A DNA stretch of 64,000 nt from Janibacter terrae NBRC 107853. Lineage in GTDB: Bacteria > Actinomycetota > Actinomycetes > Actinomycetales > Dermatophilaceae. The stretch spans positions 806,001 through 870,000 of the forward strand of contig NZ_BCUV01000006.1 of the NCBI RefSeq assembly GCF_001591405.1, read 5' to 3'. This document shows positions 56,310 through 64,000 of the stretch, in pieces (the first letter of the stretch is position 1; each line of letters starts with the position of its first letter). Made by a program: the position numbers and the translations under genes. Below the pieces are notes generated by a model, which saw only the letters and a program-made list of their open reading frames with translations, did not search any database and was not told the origin of the DNA.

Positions 56310-58217
56310 GTGCCCAGCGATCGAAGGGGGAAGTCCGTGACGTCCGCGGCCCGTACGGCTCTGTGGCACCTGCGTAAGGGCGGCATACGCCAGGTGCGGA
56401 CCTGGCGGCGACGCCAGCGCGTCGGTGGCGGCGTCCCGACCGTGACGGGCACCGACTTCCCGGAGTGGCCGGTCCAGGACCGGCCTCCGCGACGACCCGA
56501 CCTGCGGGTCGCGGTGGTCCTCGACGACTTCAGCCGGCTGGCTCTGGCCCCCGAGTGGTACCAGATCGAGGTGACACCTTCCAGGTGGCGCACTCAGGTG
56601 GCCGAAGGCCTCGACCTGCTCTTCGTCGAGTCGGCCTGGCATGGCAACGGCGGCACCTGGCGGTACCAGCTCACCGGGTCCAAGGCCCCCTCCCCCGAGC
56701 TCGTCGCCCTCGTCGAGCACTGCCGCTCGGCGGGTGTACCGACCGTCTTCTGGTGCAAGGAGGACCCGGTCCACTTCGACGACTTCGTCGACACCGCATC
56801 CCTCTTCGACCATGTCCTCACCACCGACGTCGAGATGCTGCCGCGCTACCGGGAGCGGCTCGGCCACGACCGGGTGGGCGTCATGCCCTTCGCAGCCCAG
56901 GAGCGCATCCACAACCCCATCCGCCCGGCCGGGGGCCATGCAAGCCGCGACATCGCCTTCGCCGGCATGTACTTCGCCCACAAGTACCCGGAGCGTCGTG
57001 AGCAGATGGACCTCCTGCTCGGCGCGGCCGACCGAGTCTCACCGCGGATGGAACACGGTCTCGAGATCTTCTCCCGGTTCGCCGGGGGCGATGCCAACTA
57101 CCAGTTCCCGCCGCCGCTCGACGAACGGGTCCGGGGATCGCTGTCGTACGGGCAGATCCTCACGGCCTACCGCTCCTTCAAGGTCTTCCTCAACGTCAAC
57201 TCGGTCGTCGGCAGCCCGAGCATGTGCGCCCGGCGGGTCTTCGAGATCTCTGCCTGCGGGACCCCTGTCGTCTCCACCCCCAGTCCCGCCCTCGACGCCT
57301 CCTTCCCCGAGGACGAGGTCGTGCGGGTGGCCGAGCCGCAGCAGGCTGAATGGATGCTGCGCGCCCTGGTCCGTAGCCCGCTGCTGCGGGACTCGATGGT
57401 GCACCGCGCGCAACGGCGCATCTGGCGCGAGCACACGTACGCGGCCCGCATCGACGCCGTCCTCGAGGCCGTGGGGCTCGACGAGCACATCCGAGCTCCG
57501 CGCACGGTCACGGCGCTCGTGTCGACCAACCGACCGCACCAGCTGGAGCACGTGATCGGCCAGGTCGGTCAGCAGCGCGACGTCACCGTCCAGCTGGCGC
57601 TGCTCATGCACGGCTTCGAAGACGAGGCACGGGTGCGGACGCTGGCGGCCGAGCACGGCATCGACGACCTCGTCGTCCTCCACGCCGATCAGCAGGTCAC
57701 CCTCGGGGCATGCCTCAACCGGCTCGTCGATGCCGCGACGGGCGACGTGGTCGCCAAGATGGACGACGACGACCTGTACGGCGAGTACTACCTCTTCGAC
57801 AGCCTGCAGGCCCTGGAGTACTCAGGCGCCGACGTCGTGGGCAAGCAGGCCCACCAGATGCACCTGGAAGGACAGGGCGCACTCATCGTGCGCTTCCCCG
57901 AGCGCGAGCACCGCTTCACCGACTTCGTCGCCGGCCCGACGATCGTCATGCCGCGCTCGGTGGCGCTCAAGCACCGCTTCCCCGACGTCCAGATCGGCGA
58001 GGACAGCGGGCTGCTGAGACGCGTGACTAAAGCCGGCGGCACGGTCTACTCAGCGGACCGGTTTGAGTTCGTGCAGGTGCGCGGCCACCGAAAGCATACT
58101 TGGTTAAGTTCAGATGCGGAGTTGTTAGCGAACGCCACCGTGACGGTGATACCGGACATGAAACTTCACGGACAACGCTCGGTTATCTGCCCTACAACCC
58201 CGTACCCGAAGCACTAG
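56310..58217 (+). CDS. Two-domain glycosyltransferase (CgeB-like plus GT2)
   Basis: 635 residues. The first part (about 65-395) is CgeB/DUF3880-like: LFVESAWHGNGGTWRY, GVPTVFWCKEDPVHFDDF, GVMPFAAQERIHNP, and VFEISACGTPVVSTPSP. The second part (about 400-600) is a GT2 fold with KMDDDDLYGEYYL (485-488 is the DDDD metal site). The GTG start has GAGGAG upstream. Base composition changes at about residue 593: the last 40 codons use TTA and other AT-rich codons not seen before. So the 3' end belongs to a different sequence block. Confidence 0.88.
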   Translation: MPSDRRGKSVTSAARTALWHLRKGGIRQVRTWRRRQRVGGGVPTVTGTDFPEWPVQDRPPRRPDLRVAVVLDDFSRLALAPEWYQIEVTPSRWRTQVAEGLDLLFVESAWHGNGGTWRYQLTGSKAPSPELVALVEHCRSAGVPTVFWCKEDPVHFDDFVDTASLFDHVLTTDVEMLPRYRERLGHDRVGVMPFAAQERIHNPIRPAGGHASRDIAFAGMYFAHKYPERREQMDLLLGAADRVSPRMEHGLEIFSRFAGGDANYQFPPPLDERVRGSLSYGQILTAYRSFKVFLNVNSVVGSPSMCARRVFEISACGTPVVSTPSPALDASFPEDEVVRVAEPQQAEWMLRALVRSPLLRDSMVHRAQRRIWREHTYAARIDAVLEAVGLDEHIRAPRTVTALVSTNRPHQLEHVIGQVGQQRDVTVQLALLMHGFEDEARVRTLAAEHGIDDLVVLHADQQVTLGACLNRLVDAATGDVVAKMDDDDLYGEYYLFDSLQALEYSGADVVGKQAHQMHLEGQGALIVRFPEREHRFTDFVAGPTIVMPRSVALKHRFPDVQIGEDSGLLRRVTKAGGTVYSADRFEFVQVRGHRKHTWLSSDAELLANATVTVIPDMKLHGQRSVICPTTPYPKH

Positions 58218-58240
58218 GGCCCCGCCCGAAAGGCACTGGC

Positions 58241-60136
58241 ATGGAAAAGTCCCTTTCCGAACCCACCCCCTCCGCGTTGATAACGACCGACAACGTCCAG
58301 TACTCCATACTCTTGCCGTCTGCCGAGACTGACGACATTCAGCATTTCATTAGCAACAACGCAGAGCCCTATGAACACGAAATGCTCAAGGCCATGAAGG
58401 CGAGCCTCCGTCCCGGAGAACTCGTTCTCGACGTCGGCGCAAATATTGGCAATCACAGCCTCTACCTCGCTATGGCGGCACAAGCCCTTGTAATTGCGTA
58501 CGAACCAGACCCCAGACTGTCAAAGACTTTGGAACGCTCAGCCCTCCAGAACGACGCTCGCGTAACGGTGGTGAACGTAGCCTTAGGGGCCCTTCTAAGA
58601 CAGAGCACCTTGGTGGACGACGCTGACGGGAACCTCGGCGGGCAACACCTATCGGACGCGCCGGATGCGGTAGGTCAAAAGGTCCCAGTGGAGCGCTTGG
58701 ACGATCAAGAACTTCCGGGGCCGGTGAGCGCCATCAAGATCGATGTAGAAGGCCATGAAGTTCAAGTCCTTGAGGGCGCCTCGCAGCTCCTGAGACGAGA
58801 CCGGCCAGACATTTGGGTCGAATGCCTTTCATACGGGATGTATCTCTCAGTCACCAAGATCCTCCGCCCTATTGGCTATCGTTTCAACGCCCTCTACAAC
58901 TCGTCACCAACATTCCACTTCAGCAGCATCGACGGCCCCGTTCAAGATGCGCACGAAGAAAGGGTCGACCAGCTCGTCGAGCGCTACTACGCCGACCACG
59001 CCGCCTATCTTTCCACTCGCTCCCTCTTGAAGGAAGCCGATGAGAAGTATGCGTCGGCGAACCGGCAACTTGCAGAGATCCGCTCGAGAACCTTGGCTGG
59101 GCACAGCGATGCCGCAGGCGGCTCAACAGCACGCGTGGACCCCCGACCAGACCCCCTCGAAATGGCTAGACAATCTGCAGTCGATAGAGCTCGCGACCTT
59201 GAGCTTGCACTCGCTGGACTGGCTTCGAAGCATTCGCGGTTAGCCATAGAGGCAGACGCACAGATATCCGAACTCCTGACCAGCAACTCGGACATTAAGC
59301 AAGAACTCGACAACGCACGCTTGACACACGACCAGCACCTCACGGAGTGCGCCAACAGCACGCGCCTCGCCCTCGAGCAGCACCATGAACAACTTCAGAA
59401 GGCCGATGACGAAATGCGTCGTCTGCGCCTACTCCTTCGGAATACCAGGGCAGAGCGCGAGGATGCAGCTCGTGTTGTTAAGAATCATGCCGAGTCCCTA
59501 GCCGCATCTGTAGCCAAGCATAAAGAAGAGGAGGCAGTCAGTCATTCCTTACGCATCAAATCAGAGGAGTTGGAGAAACTGAATCTGCAACTCGTCGATG
59601 CAGTCAAGGAGTACGAGGAACGCTTGGCTGCGAGCGAAGAACGTGTACATATCGCCGCGGAACAAGCCGCCGCTTCCGACGTGCGCCTCGCAGAGGCACA
59701 AGATGCCCATTCACAATTGCTAGCGCGCCAGAAGTACCTGCGCACCGATTTTAATGTCCTCCGCGAATACGTGGCGAATACCACCGCGGACATTAAGGCG
59801 CTGAAGGCGAGAAACACCGAAGCTGCACACGAGTTCTCTCGTCTGAACGAGGCACATAGGAAGACCGCGAATCAGAATATTCGCCGCAGGAAGGAAATCG
59901 AAGGCCTGAACAGGACACTGGTCGAGTTGCAGTCGGAACTTGATGGCCTTCGGGCATCTCGCAACGACGAGCGTGCTGTAAGTGAAGAGCGACTCAGGAC
60001 TATTCAAGAACTGCGACAAAGCAAGACTTACCGCGCAGGCACTGCACTACGGCGGGCCAGGTCAGGACGAGGCATTATTCTGCTCATACCAACCCTTTAC
60101 CGCATTTTCCGCCGGCCTAGGAAGGCGATTAAGTGA
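58241..60136 (+). CDS. FkbM-type methyltransferase with long coiled-coil C-terminus
   Basis: 631 residues, AT-rich for this genome. The N-terminal FkbM domain (about 45-235) has the SAM loop VLDVGANIGNHSLYLA and the family motif IKIDVEGHEVQVLEGA; such enzymes O-methylate sugars. Residues about 280-590 are a coiled coil of charged heptads (EEVERLE-like), and the end has SKTYRAGTALRRARSG, a tail seen on many polysaccharide-locus proteins. The coiled coil may set chain length or hold glycosyltransferases together; that is inference. The stop overlaps the next gene (GTGA). Confidence 0.85.
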   Translation: MEKSLSEPTPSALITTDNVQYSILLPSAETDDIQHFISNNAEPYEHEMLKAMKASLRPGELVLDVGANIGNHSLYLAMAAQALVIAYEPDPRLSKTLERSALQNDARVTVVNVALGALLRQSTLVDDADGNLGGQHLSDAPDAVGQKVPVERLDDQELPGPVSAIKIDVEGHEVQVLEGASQLLRRDRPDIWVECLSYGMYLSVTKILRPIGYRFNALYNSSPTFHFSSIDGPVQDAHEERVDQLVERYYADHAAYLSTRSLLKEADEKYASANRQLAEIRSRTLAGHSDAAGGSTARVDPRPDPLEMARQSAVDRARDLELALAGLASKHSRLAIEADAQISELLTSNSDIKQELDNARLTHDQHLTECANSTRLALEQHHEQLQKADDEMRRLRLLLRNTRAEREDAARVVKNHAESLAASVAKHKEEEAVSHSLRIKSEELEKLNLQLVDAVKEYEERLAASEERVHIAAEQAAASDVRLAEAQDAHSQLLARQKYLRTDFNVLREYVANTTADIKALKARNTEAAHEFSRLNEAHRKTANQNIRRRKEIEGLNRTLVELQSELDGLRASRNDERAVSEERLRTIQELRQSKTYRAGTALRRARSGRGIILLIPTLYRIFRRPRKAIK

Positions 60137-63100
60137 CGAAGACTGCGAATACCCCCCTAATTGACGCAGCAGCTGAAGTCGGCGTGGCCCCCGCGGACAT
60201 TGCGTCGCGACGCCGCAACAGACCCGACGTCAGTGTCCGCACCCGCTCTGGACGAGCTGGGTCACTAGTGATCGCCTGCATCCTTGATGAGTTTTCGTAC
60301 CACTCGTTCGCTCCGGAAGCAGATCTGGCGCCTCTGACGATGGACAACTGGCTGATCGAGTTAACAGTTGCTCAACCTGACTTGCTTCTAGTCGAGTCCG
60401 CTTGGCGCGGGCACGAGCAGACCTGGTGGAATACGGTCCACCGTCACGGCTCAGAACTCCAAGGAATATTGGCGTGGTGCAAAGAGCGCGGAATACCAAC
60501 CGCCTTTTGGAACAAAGAAGACCCAGTTCATTTCAACACGTTCCTGAGCACGGCCAGCCTTTTCGATGCTGTCTTCACAACTGACTTGGACTGCGTAGTC
60601 CGTTACAAGCGGGAACTGGGACACCCCCGTGTGCACTTCCTGCCCTTTGCCGCTCAGCCGGCCACGTCCAATCCCATCGAAGTTTTCAACCGAGTCGATG
60701 GGTGTGCCTTCGCGGGAGCATACTACGAACGCTACCCGGAGCGCCTAGCCGACCTCCGAGAACTGTCCACTGAGCTTGCTGCACGCGGTCGGCGCTTCGA
60801 CATATACGACCGCAACCACGGCAAGGAGGCGCCGGGATATACCTTCCCGGCCGAGTACAGCCGTTACATTGTCGGCGGCAACTTGCCACCAGAAATGCTG
60901 GACATTCCCTACAAGGGCTATACCACCAATCTCAACCTCAATTCGGTCAAACAATCTCAATCCATGTTCGCCCGAAGGGTGTTCGAGCTCATAGCGTCGA
61001 ACACCCTCGTCATTAGCAATTACTCACGGGGCCTTCGCCTCATGTTTGGCGACCTGGTCATCGCGACCGACTCCGGCGAGGAGACGCGTCGCCGACTCGA
61101 AGCTATCGAATCCAATCCGAATGGAAATGAACGACTTAGGGCCATGGCTCTGCGCAAGGTTCTCTCGGAGCACACCTACTCTGAGCGACTGGAATATATT
61201 GCGGAATCCGTAGGCGTCAATGTCCCCCCGCCCCCGAGCGAACGCTGCGCACTCGTCCTTCGTGAAGCCACGCCTGAGAGCGTGACTCAGACACTTCAAG
61301 CTCTTGAGGCGCAGGTTCACGGCGACTGGATCCTCATCGCGGTGCCAGAAGTCTATGGCCTGCCCTCTCATCCCAAGATGGCATCCGCTGATACCGACAC
61401 CAGCGCGGTTCAACGAGCACGGCGCCTAGGCTGCAACTACATTGGAACCGTTAACCCTGAGGACTGGTACGGTCCTCACTATCTCTTGGACATCGTCCAA
61501 AGCTTTCGTTGGGCTGAGGTCGATGTAGTCGGGCACGCCGAATACTTCACCGTCACCCCGGATGGGTCGGGCGTAGTCCGCAGAAACGCCGGCCAATCCT
61601 ATGTGATGAGCCCAAACATATCTCTGCAACGAGGTCTGGTCAGAGAAGAGAGTCTCAGCACGGACGACAGCAGCATGAACGCCCTGCCGGGTTCTGCGTC
61701 TGGCTTCGCTATCGGAAGTACGCAGTACTGCCGCAGGGGCCAGGCCGCGCAAGAACCTATCCTTGATCCCGTGCGCGATCTAGATATCGACTCGGGGCGC
61801 AGCTTGAGCACGATGCGCGAATTCGCCGCACAACAGTGCATTCCTTCGGAAATCGAAAAGCGGTACCCAGAGATTCCGCTTGAGCGGATATCTGCCGAAC
61901 TGCCTAAAGCGACCGACGTGTTCGTCGATCTAGAGCCGAGTGGCGAACTGCTCGTTACCAGCCACTTGGGGCTCGGTTCACACACCTATTTGGTGAGCAC
62001 ACGCGATCATGGCCTAGAGATTCTACCCAGACCGGACACTAATGGGAGGCGGACCGCATACTTGGATATCAGTACTGGCCTTGCCGTTTCTTTTGTTTAT
62101 TACTTCATGGGAGAAAGAGGCAATCGCCTGGGTCACGCCTTCGTGGAACCGCGCTCGAACAGCCAGATCGAGGTTCCCGACCTCACCCACAGCGTTCGCG
62201 TAGGGCTGCGCGTCGCTGGTAGCGGTTCTGCAACCCTCAAGAGCATCACTCTGGGCAAGGTCGACGCACACCCCGCACCACTCCTGCTCAGATCTTCGGA
62301 CGTGGTTCTCACTAACGTTTATCCGACGTACGACAATCTGTATAGGAATGGTTTCGTACACTCCCGGGTACGTGCGTATCTGGAGAGCGGTAAGCGGGGC
62401 GACGTTTTGCGCGTTGGGCCCTACCGGACTCCTGAATTCCAAGAGTTTGAGGACGTCGACACAGGCTGGATCGGCAAGGACGTGTTGTCTCTAACGCTCG
62501 CCCAAGGGCAGGTCCGACGGGTACTGGTCCACTTCCTCGACCGAAGCATGTGGAATGTCCTCCGATATGCCTCTGACGTCGACAAGATCATCGTCTGGGT
62601 ACATGGAGCCGAGGTCCAGCCTTGGTGGCGACGGGCATACAACTACGCCACGGCTGAAGACCTGGAAGCGGCCAAGCCCGCCTCCCAAGACCGCTTGGAC
62701 CTCTGGCGGGAAATCTTCGACAACCTTCCATCCAATATGCACTTCGTATTTGTCTCGCAGTATTTCGCGGACGAAGTTTTCGAGGACCTTGGCATCGAAC
62801 TTGATGATCAACGTTACTCAATCATTCACAATCCGATCGACACGGCGATCTTCACTTATGAGGAGAAACCTGCGGACCAAAGAAAGCGAGTGCTGACGGT
62901 ACGCCCCTACGCCTCGGCCAAGTACGCGAACGACCTGAGCGTACGGGCGGTCCTCGCGCTGAAGGACCGGCCGGGATTCGAGGACTTGGAGTTCTTGTTT
63001 GTCGGTGATGGCGTTCTGTTCGAAGAAACCCTCTCTCCTCTGGTCGGCATACCAAACGTCACGCTTCAGCGGGGCTTCCTGACTCATGAAGCGATCTCGG

Positions 63101-63432
63101 ATCTTCACAAGCAGTATGGAATATTCTTAACGCCCACCAGAATGGACGCCCAGGGAGTCTCGCGCGACGAAGCTATGTCGTCAGGGCTGGTCCCAGTGAC
63201 GTCCAGCGTTGCGGCCATTCCGGAATTCGTCGATTCAGACTGCGGGTTCATGGCCGACAGCGAGGACCATATGGGGCTAGCGGAAGCCATCTGGACACTT
63301 TCCAGCGACGTCGAGCTGTTTCAACGTATGTCCCAAGCTGCCGCCTCCCGCGTTAGACGCCAAACCTCGACTGAGGTAATTCTGCCCCTAGAGAACCGCC
63401 TTATCTGGGGGACGCCCGTCGATAAGGGGTAG
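60133..63432 (+). CDS. Multidomain glycosyltransferase (CgeB-like, GT2-like remnant, GT4)
   Basis: 1099 residues. The first 390 are CgeB-like and related to the gene at 56310: LLVESAWRGHEQTWWNT, GIPTAFWNKEDPVHFNTF, and VFELIASNTLVISNYS. The middle (about 395-560) looks like a GT2 fold without the DDD site (VNPEDWYGPHYLLD). A beta-rich linker follows. The C-terminal 380 are a GT4-type glycosyltransferase with FVFVSQYFADEV, TVRPYASAKYANDLS and FLTPTRMDAQGVSRDEAMSSG. It probably adds two or more sugars. Start GTG at 60133. Codon use is AT-rich throughout. Confidence 0.85.
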   Translation: MTKTANTPLIDAAAEVGVAPADIASRRRNRPDVSVRTRSGRAGSLVIACILDEFSYHSFAPEADLAPLTMDNWLIELTVAQPDLLLVESAWRGHEQTWWNTVHRHGSELQGILAWCKERGIPTAFWNKEDPVHFNTFLSTASLFDAVFTTDLDCVVRYKRELGHPRVHFLPFAAQPATSNPIEVFNRVDGCAFAGAYYERYPERLADLRELSTELAARGRRFDIYDRNHGKEAPGYTFPAEYSRYIVGGNLPPEMLDIPYKGYTTNLNLNSVKQSQSMFARRVFELIASNTLVISNYSRGLRLMFGDLVIATDSGEETRRRLEAIESNPNGNERLRAMALRKVLSEHTYSERLEYIAESVGVNVPPPPSERCALVLREATPESVTQTLQALEAQVHGDWILIAVPEVYGLPSHPKMASADTDTSAVQRARRLGCNYIGTVNPEDWYGPHYLLDIVQSFRWAEVDVVGHAEYFTVTPDGSGVVRRNAGQSYVMSPNISLQRGLVREESLSTDDSSMNALPGSASGFAIGSTQYCRRGQAAQEPILDPVRDLDIDSGRSLSTMREFAAQQCIPSEIEKRYPEIPLERISAELPKATDVFVDLEPSGELLVTSHLGLGSHTYLVSTRDHGLEILPRPDTNGRRTAYLDISTGLAVSFVYYFMGERGNRLGHAFVEPRSNSQIEVPDLTHSVRVGLRVAGSGSATLKSITLGKVDAHPAPLLLRSSDVVLTNVYPTYDNLYRNGFVHSRVRAYLESGKRGDVLRVGPYRTPEFQEFEDVDTGWIGKDVLSLTLAQGQVRRVLVHFLDRSMWNVLRYASDVDKIIVWVHGAEVQPWWRRAYNYATAEDLEAAKPASQDRLDLWREIFDNLPSNMHFVFVSQYFADEVFEDLGIELDDQRYSIIHNPIDTAIFTYEEKPADQRKRVLTVRPYASAKYANDLSVRAVLALKDRPGFEDLEFLFVGDGVLFEETLSPLVGIPNVTLQRGFLTHEAISDLHKQYGIFLTPTRMDAQGVSRDEAMSSGLVPVTSSVAAIPEFVDSDCGFMADSEDHMGLAEAIWTLSSDVELFQRMSQAAASRVRRQTSTEVILPLENRLIWGTPVDKG

Positions 63433-63488
63433 ATGATTCCTTCGATGAGCAGCTGCGGTTGCCTAACACGGACGGTTGCTGATCATCC

Positions 63489-64000
63489 GGCTCTTCACCG
63501 ATGATGTGGGGTGAGCACTTAGCGCAGGCCTGTTGGTTGAGGTCGGATAGGGGTCGACGCTACGTTGTGCTGCCGTGACGGTGGCGGCTACTGCGAGCGT
63601 TGCGACTTGCTCGTGGGGTTGCCCGCGCTGCACGTGGTCGCTGTCGATCGTGACGGTCGTGACCGGTTGGTCGTGACGGTGGAATCCGCGCTGGAGCCGA
63701 TGGGGTGCCGCTCCTGCGGCGTCATCGCCCACGGCCCCAGCCGTGTGAACGTCACCTGATCGACGCTCCCAAGTTCGGTCGCCCGGTGCGGATCATCTGG
63801 CGCAAGCGCCGCTGGATCGGCCCGGAACGGGCCTGCGACGTGGGGTCGTTCGTGGAGCAGAACGAGGACATCCCTGCCCCGCGGGCGAAGTTGACGACGC
63901 GGGCGCGCCGGTGGGCGATCGAGCAACTCCGCCGCGAGCACGCGTCCGGTAACGGGATCCGGCGCCAGCTCGGCACGGGGTGGCGCACGGTGTGGGAGTC
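63489..64000 (+). mobile_element. ISL3-type insertion sequence, left end
   Basis: The sequence GGCTCTTC at 63489 fits the usual start of an ISL3-family terminal repeat, and an ISL3-like transposase frame follows 76 bases on. The right end lies beyond the window, so full length and target duplication cannot be seen. It abuts the AT-rich glycosyltransferase block. Confidence 0.6.
63565..64000 (+). pseudogene. ISL3-family transposase, frameshifted and cut by the window edge
   Basis: The N-terminal zinc-ribbon part reads CDLLVGLPALHVVAVDRDG and VTVESALEPMGCRSCGV in one frame, which stops at 63757-63759. The next conserved part (LIDAPKFGRPVRIIWRKRRW, SFVEQNEDIPAPRAKLTTRA) continues in the frame that starts at 63753. 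One base is missing near 63753 compared with the expected HLIDAP. So the gene is a frameshift mutant, or the base is a sequencing error. The DDE catalytic part is outside the window. Confidence 0.75.

Noticed and set aside
63433-63488. A small gene between the large glycosyltransferase gene and the IS
   Set aside because: Only 56 bases with no ribosome site or frame; the GGTTGC words are short direct repeats without clear meaning.

Overview
The window looks like chromosomal DNA of a high-GC Gram-positive actinobacterium. The gene order argS-lysA-hom-thrC-thrB-rho-rpmE-prfA-prmC-sua5-wecA-atpI-atpBEFHAGD is the classic actinobacterial arrangement, GTG starts are common, and Rho carries the long Arg/Asn/Gly-rich insertion of this phylum. 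Gene content and the dispersed palindromes suggest Micrococcales, perhaps Intrasporangiaceae. That family placement is inference.

Region 1 (1-25 kb, nearly all minus strand) is housekeeping. From right to left: tRNA-Arg(CCG, plus strand) and argS; lysA, hom, thrC and thrB for lysine and threonine; rho; rpmE; prfA and prmC for translation termination; the tRNA t6A enzyme Sua5 and glyA; a WecA-type transferase; then the F1Fo-ATP synthase cluster. Unusually, atpC is separated from atpD by a strong terminator-like hairpin and by two membrane-protein genes (TM2 and DUF2752).

Region 2 (25-41 kb) holds an NSS amino-acid transporter with its tiny MetS subunit and a PucR-type regulator, two CNNM/CBS membrane proteins, an ABC exporter, the 2-oxoglutarate multifunctional enzyme Kgd, and an SGNH hydrolase. 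Scattered through it are three small nuclease-like genes: one GIY-YIG and two PD-(D/E)XK/AbiEi-like. Each is bracketed by its own family of long palindromes, and in two cases the repeat supplies the gene's last codons and stop. I regard this nuclease-plus-palindrome arrangement as the main candidate for an undescribed system.

Region 3 (41-46 kb) has dTDP-rhamnose synthesis (rmlB, an rmlC-rmlD fusion, rmlA), an hsp20/HspR-like divergent pair, and a seven-unit 30-bp tandem array derived from the GIY-YIG-associated repeat.

Region 4 (46-64 kb) is a surface-polysaccharide locus: two paralogous beta-propeller proteins, a CapD/FlaA1-type dehydratase, a WecA-like sugar-phosphate transferase, a secreted SGNH-like protein, two large CgeB-type glycosyltransferases and an FkbM methyltransferase with a long coiled coil. 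From about 58.08 kb base composition falls sharply (about 72% to about 48% GC in sampled lines), and the break lies inside a glycosyltransferase gene. The low-GC block ends beside a frameshifted ISL3-type transposase that runs off the window.
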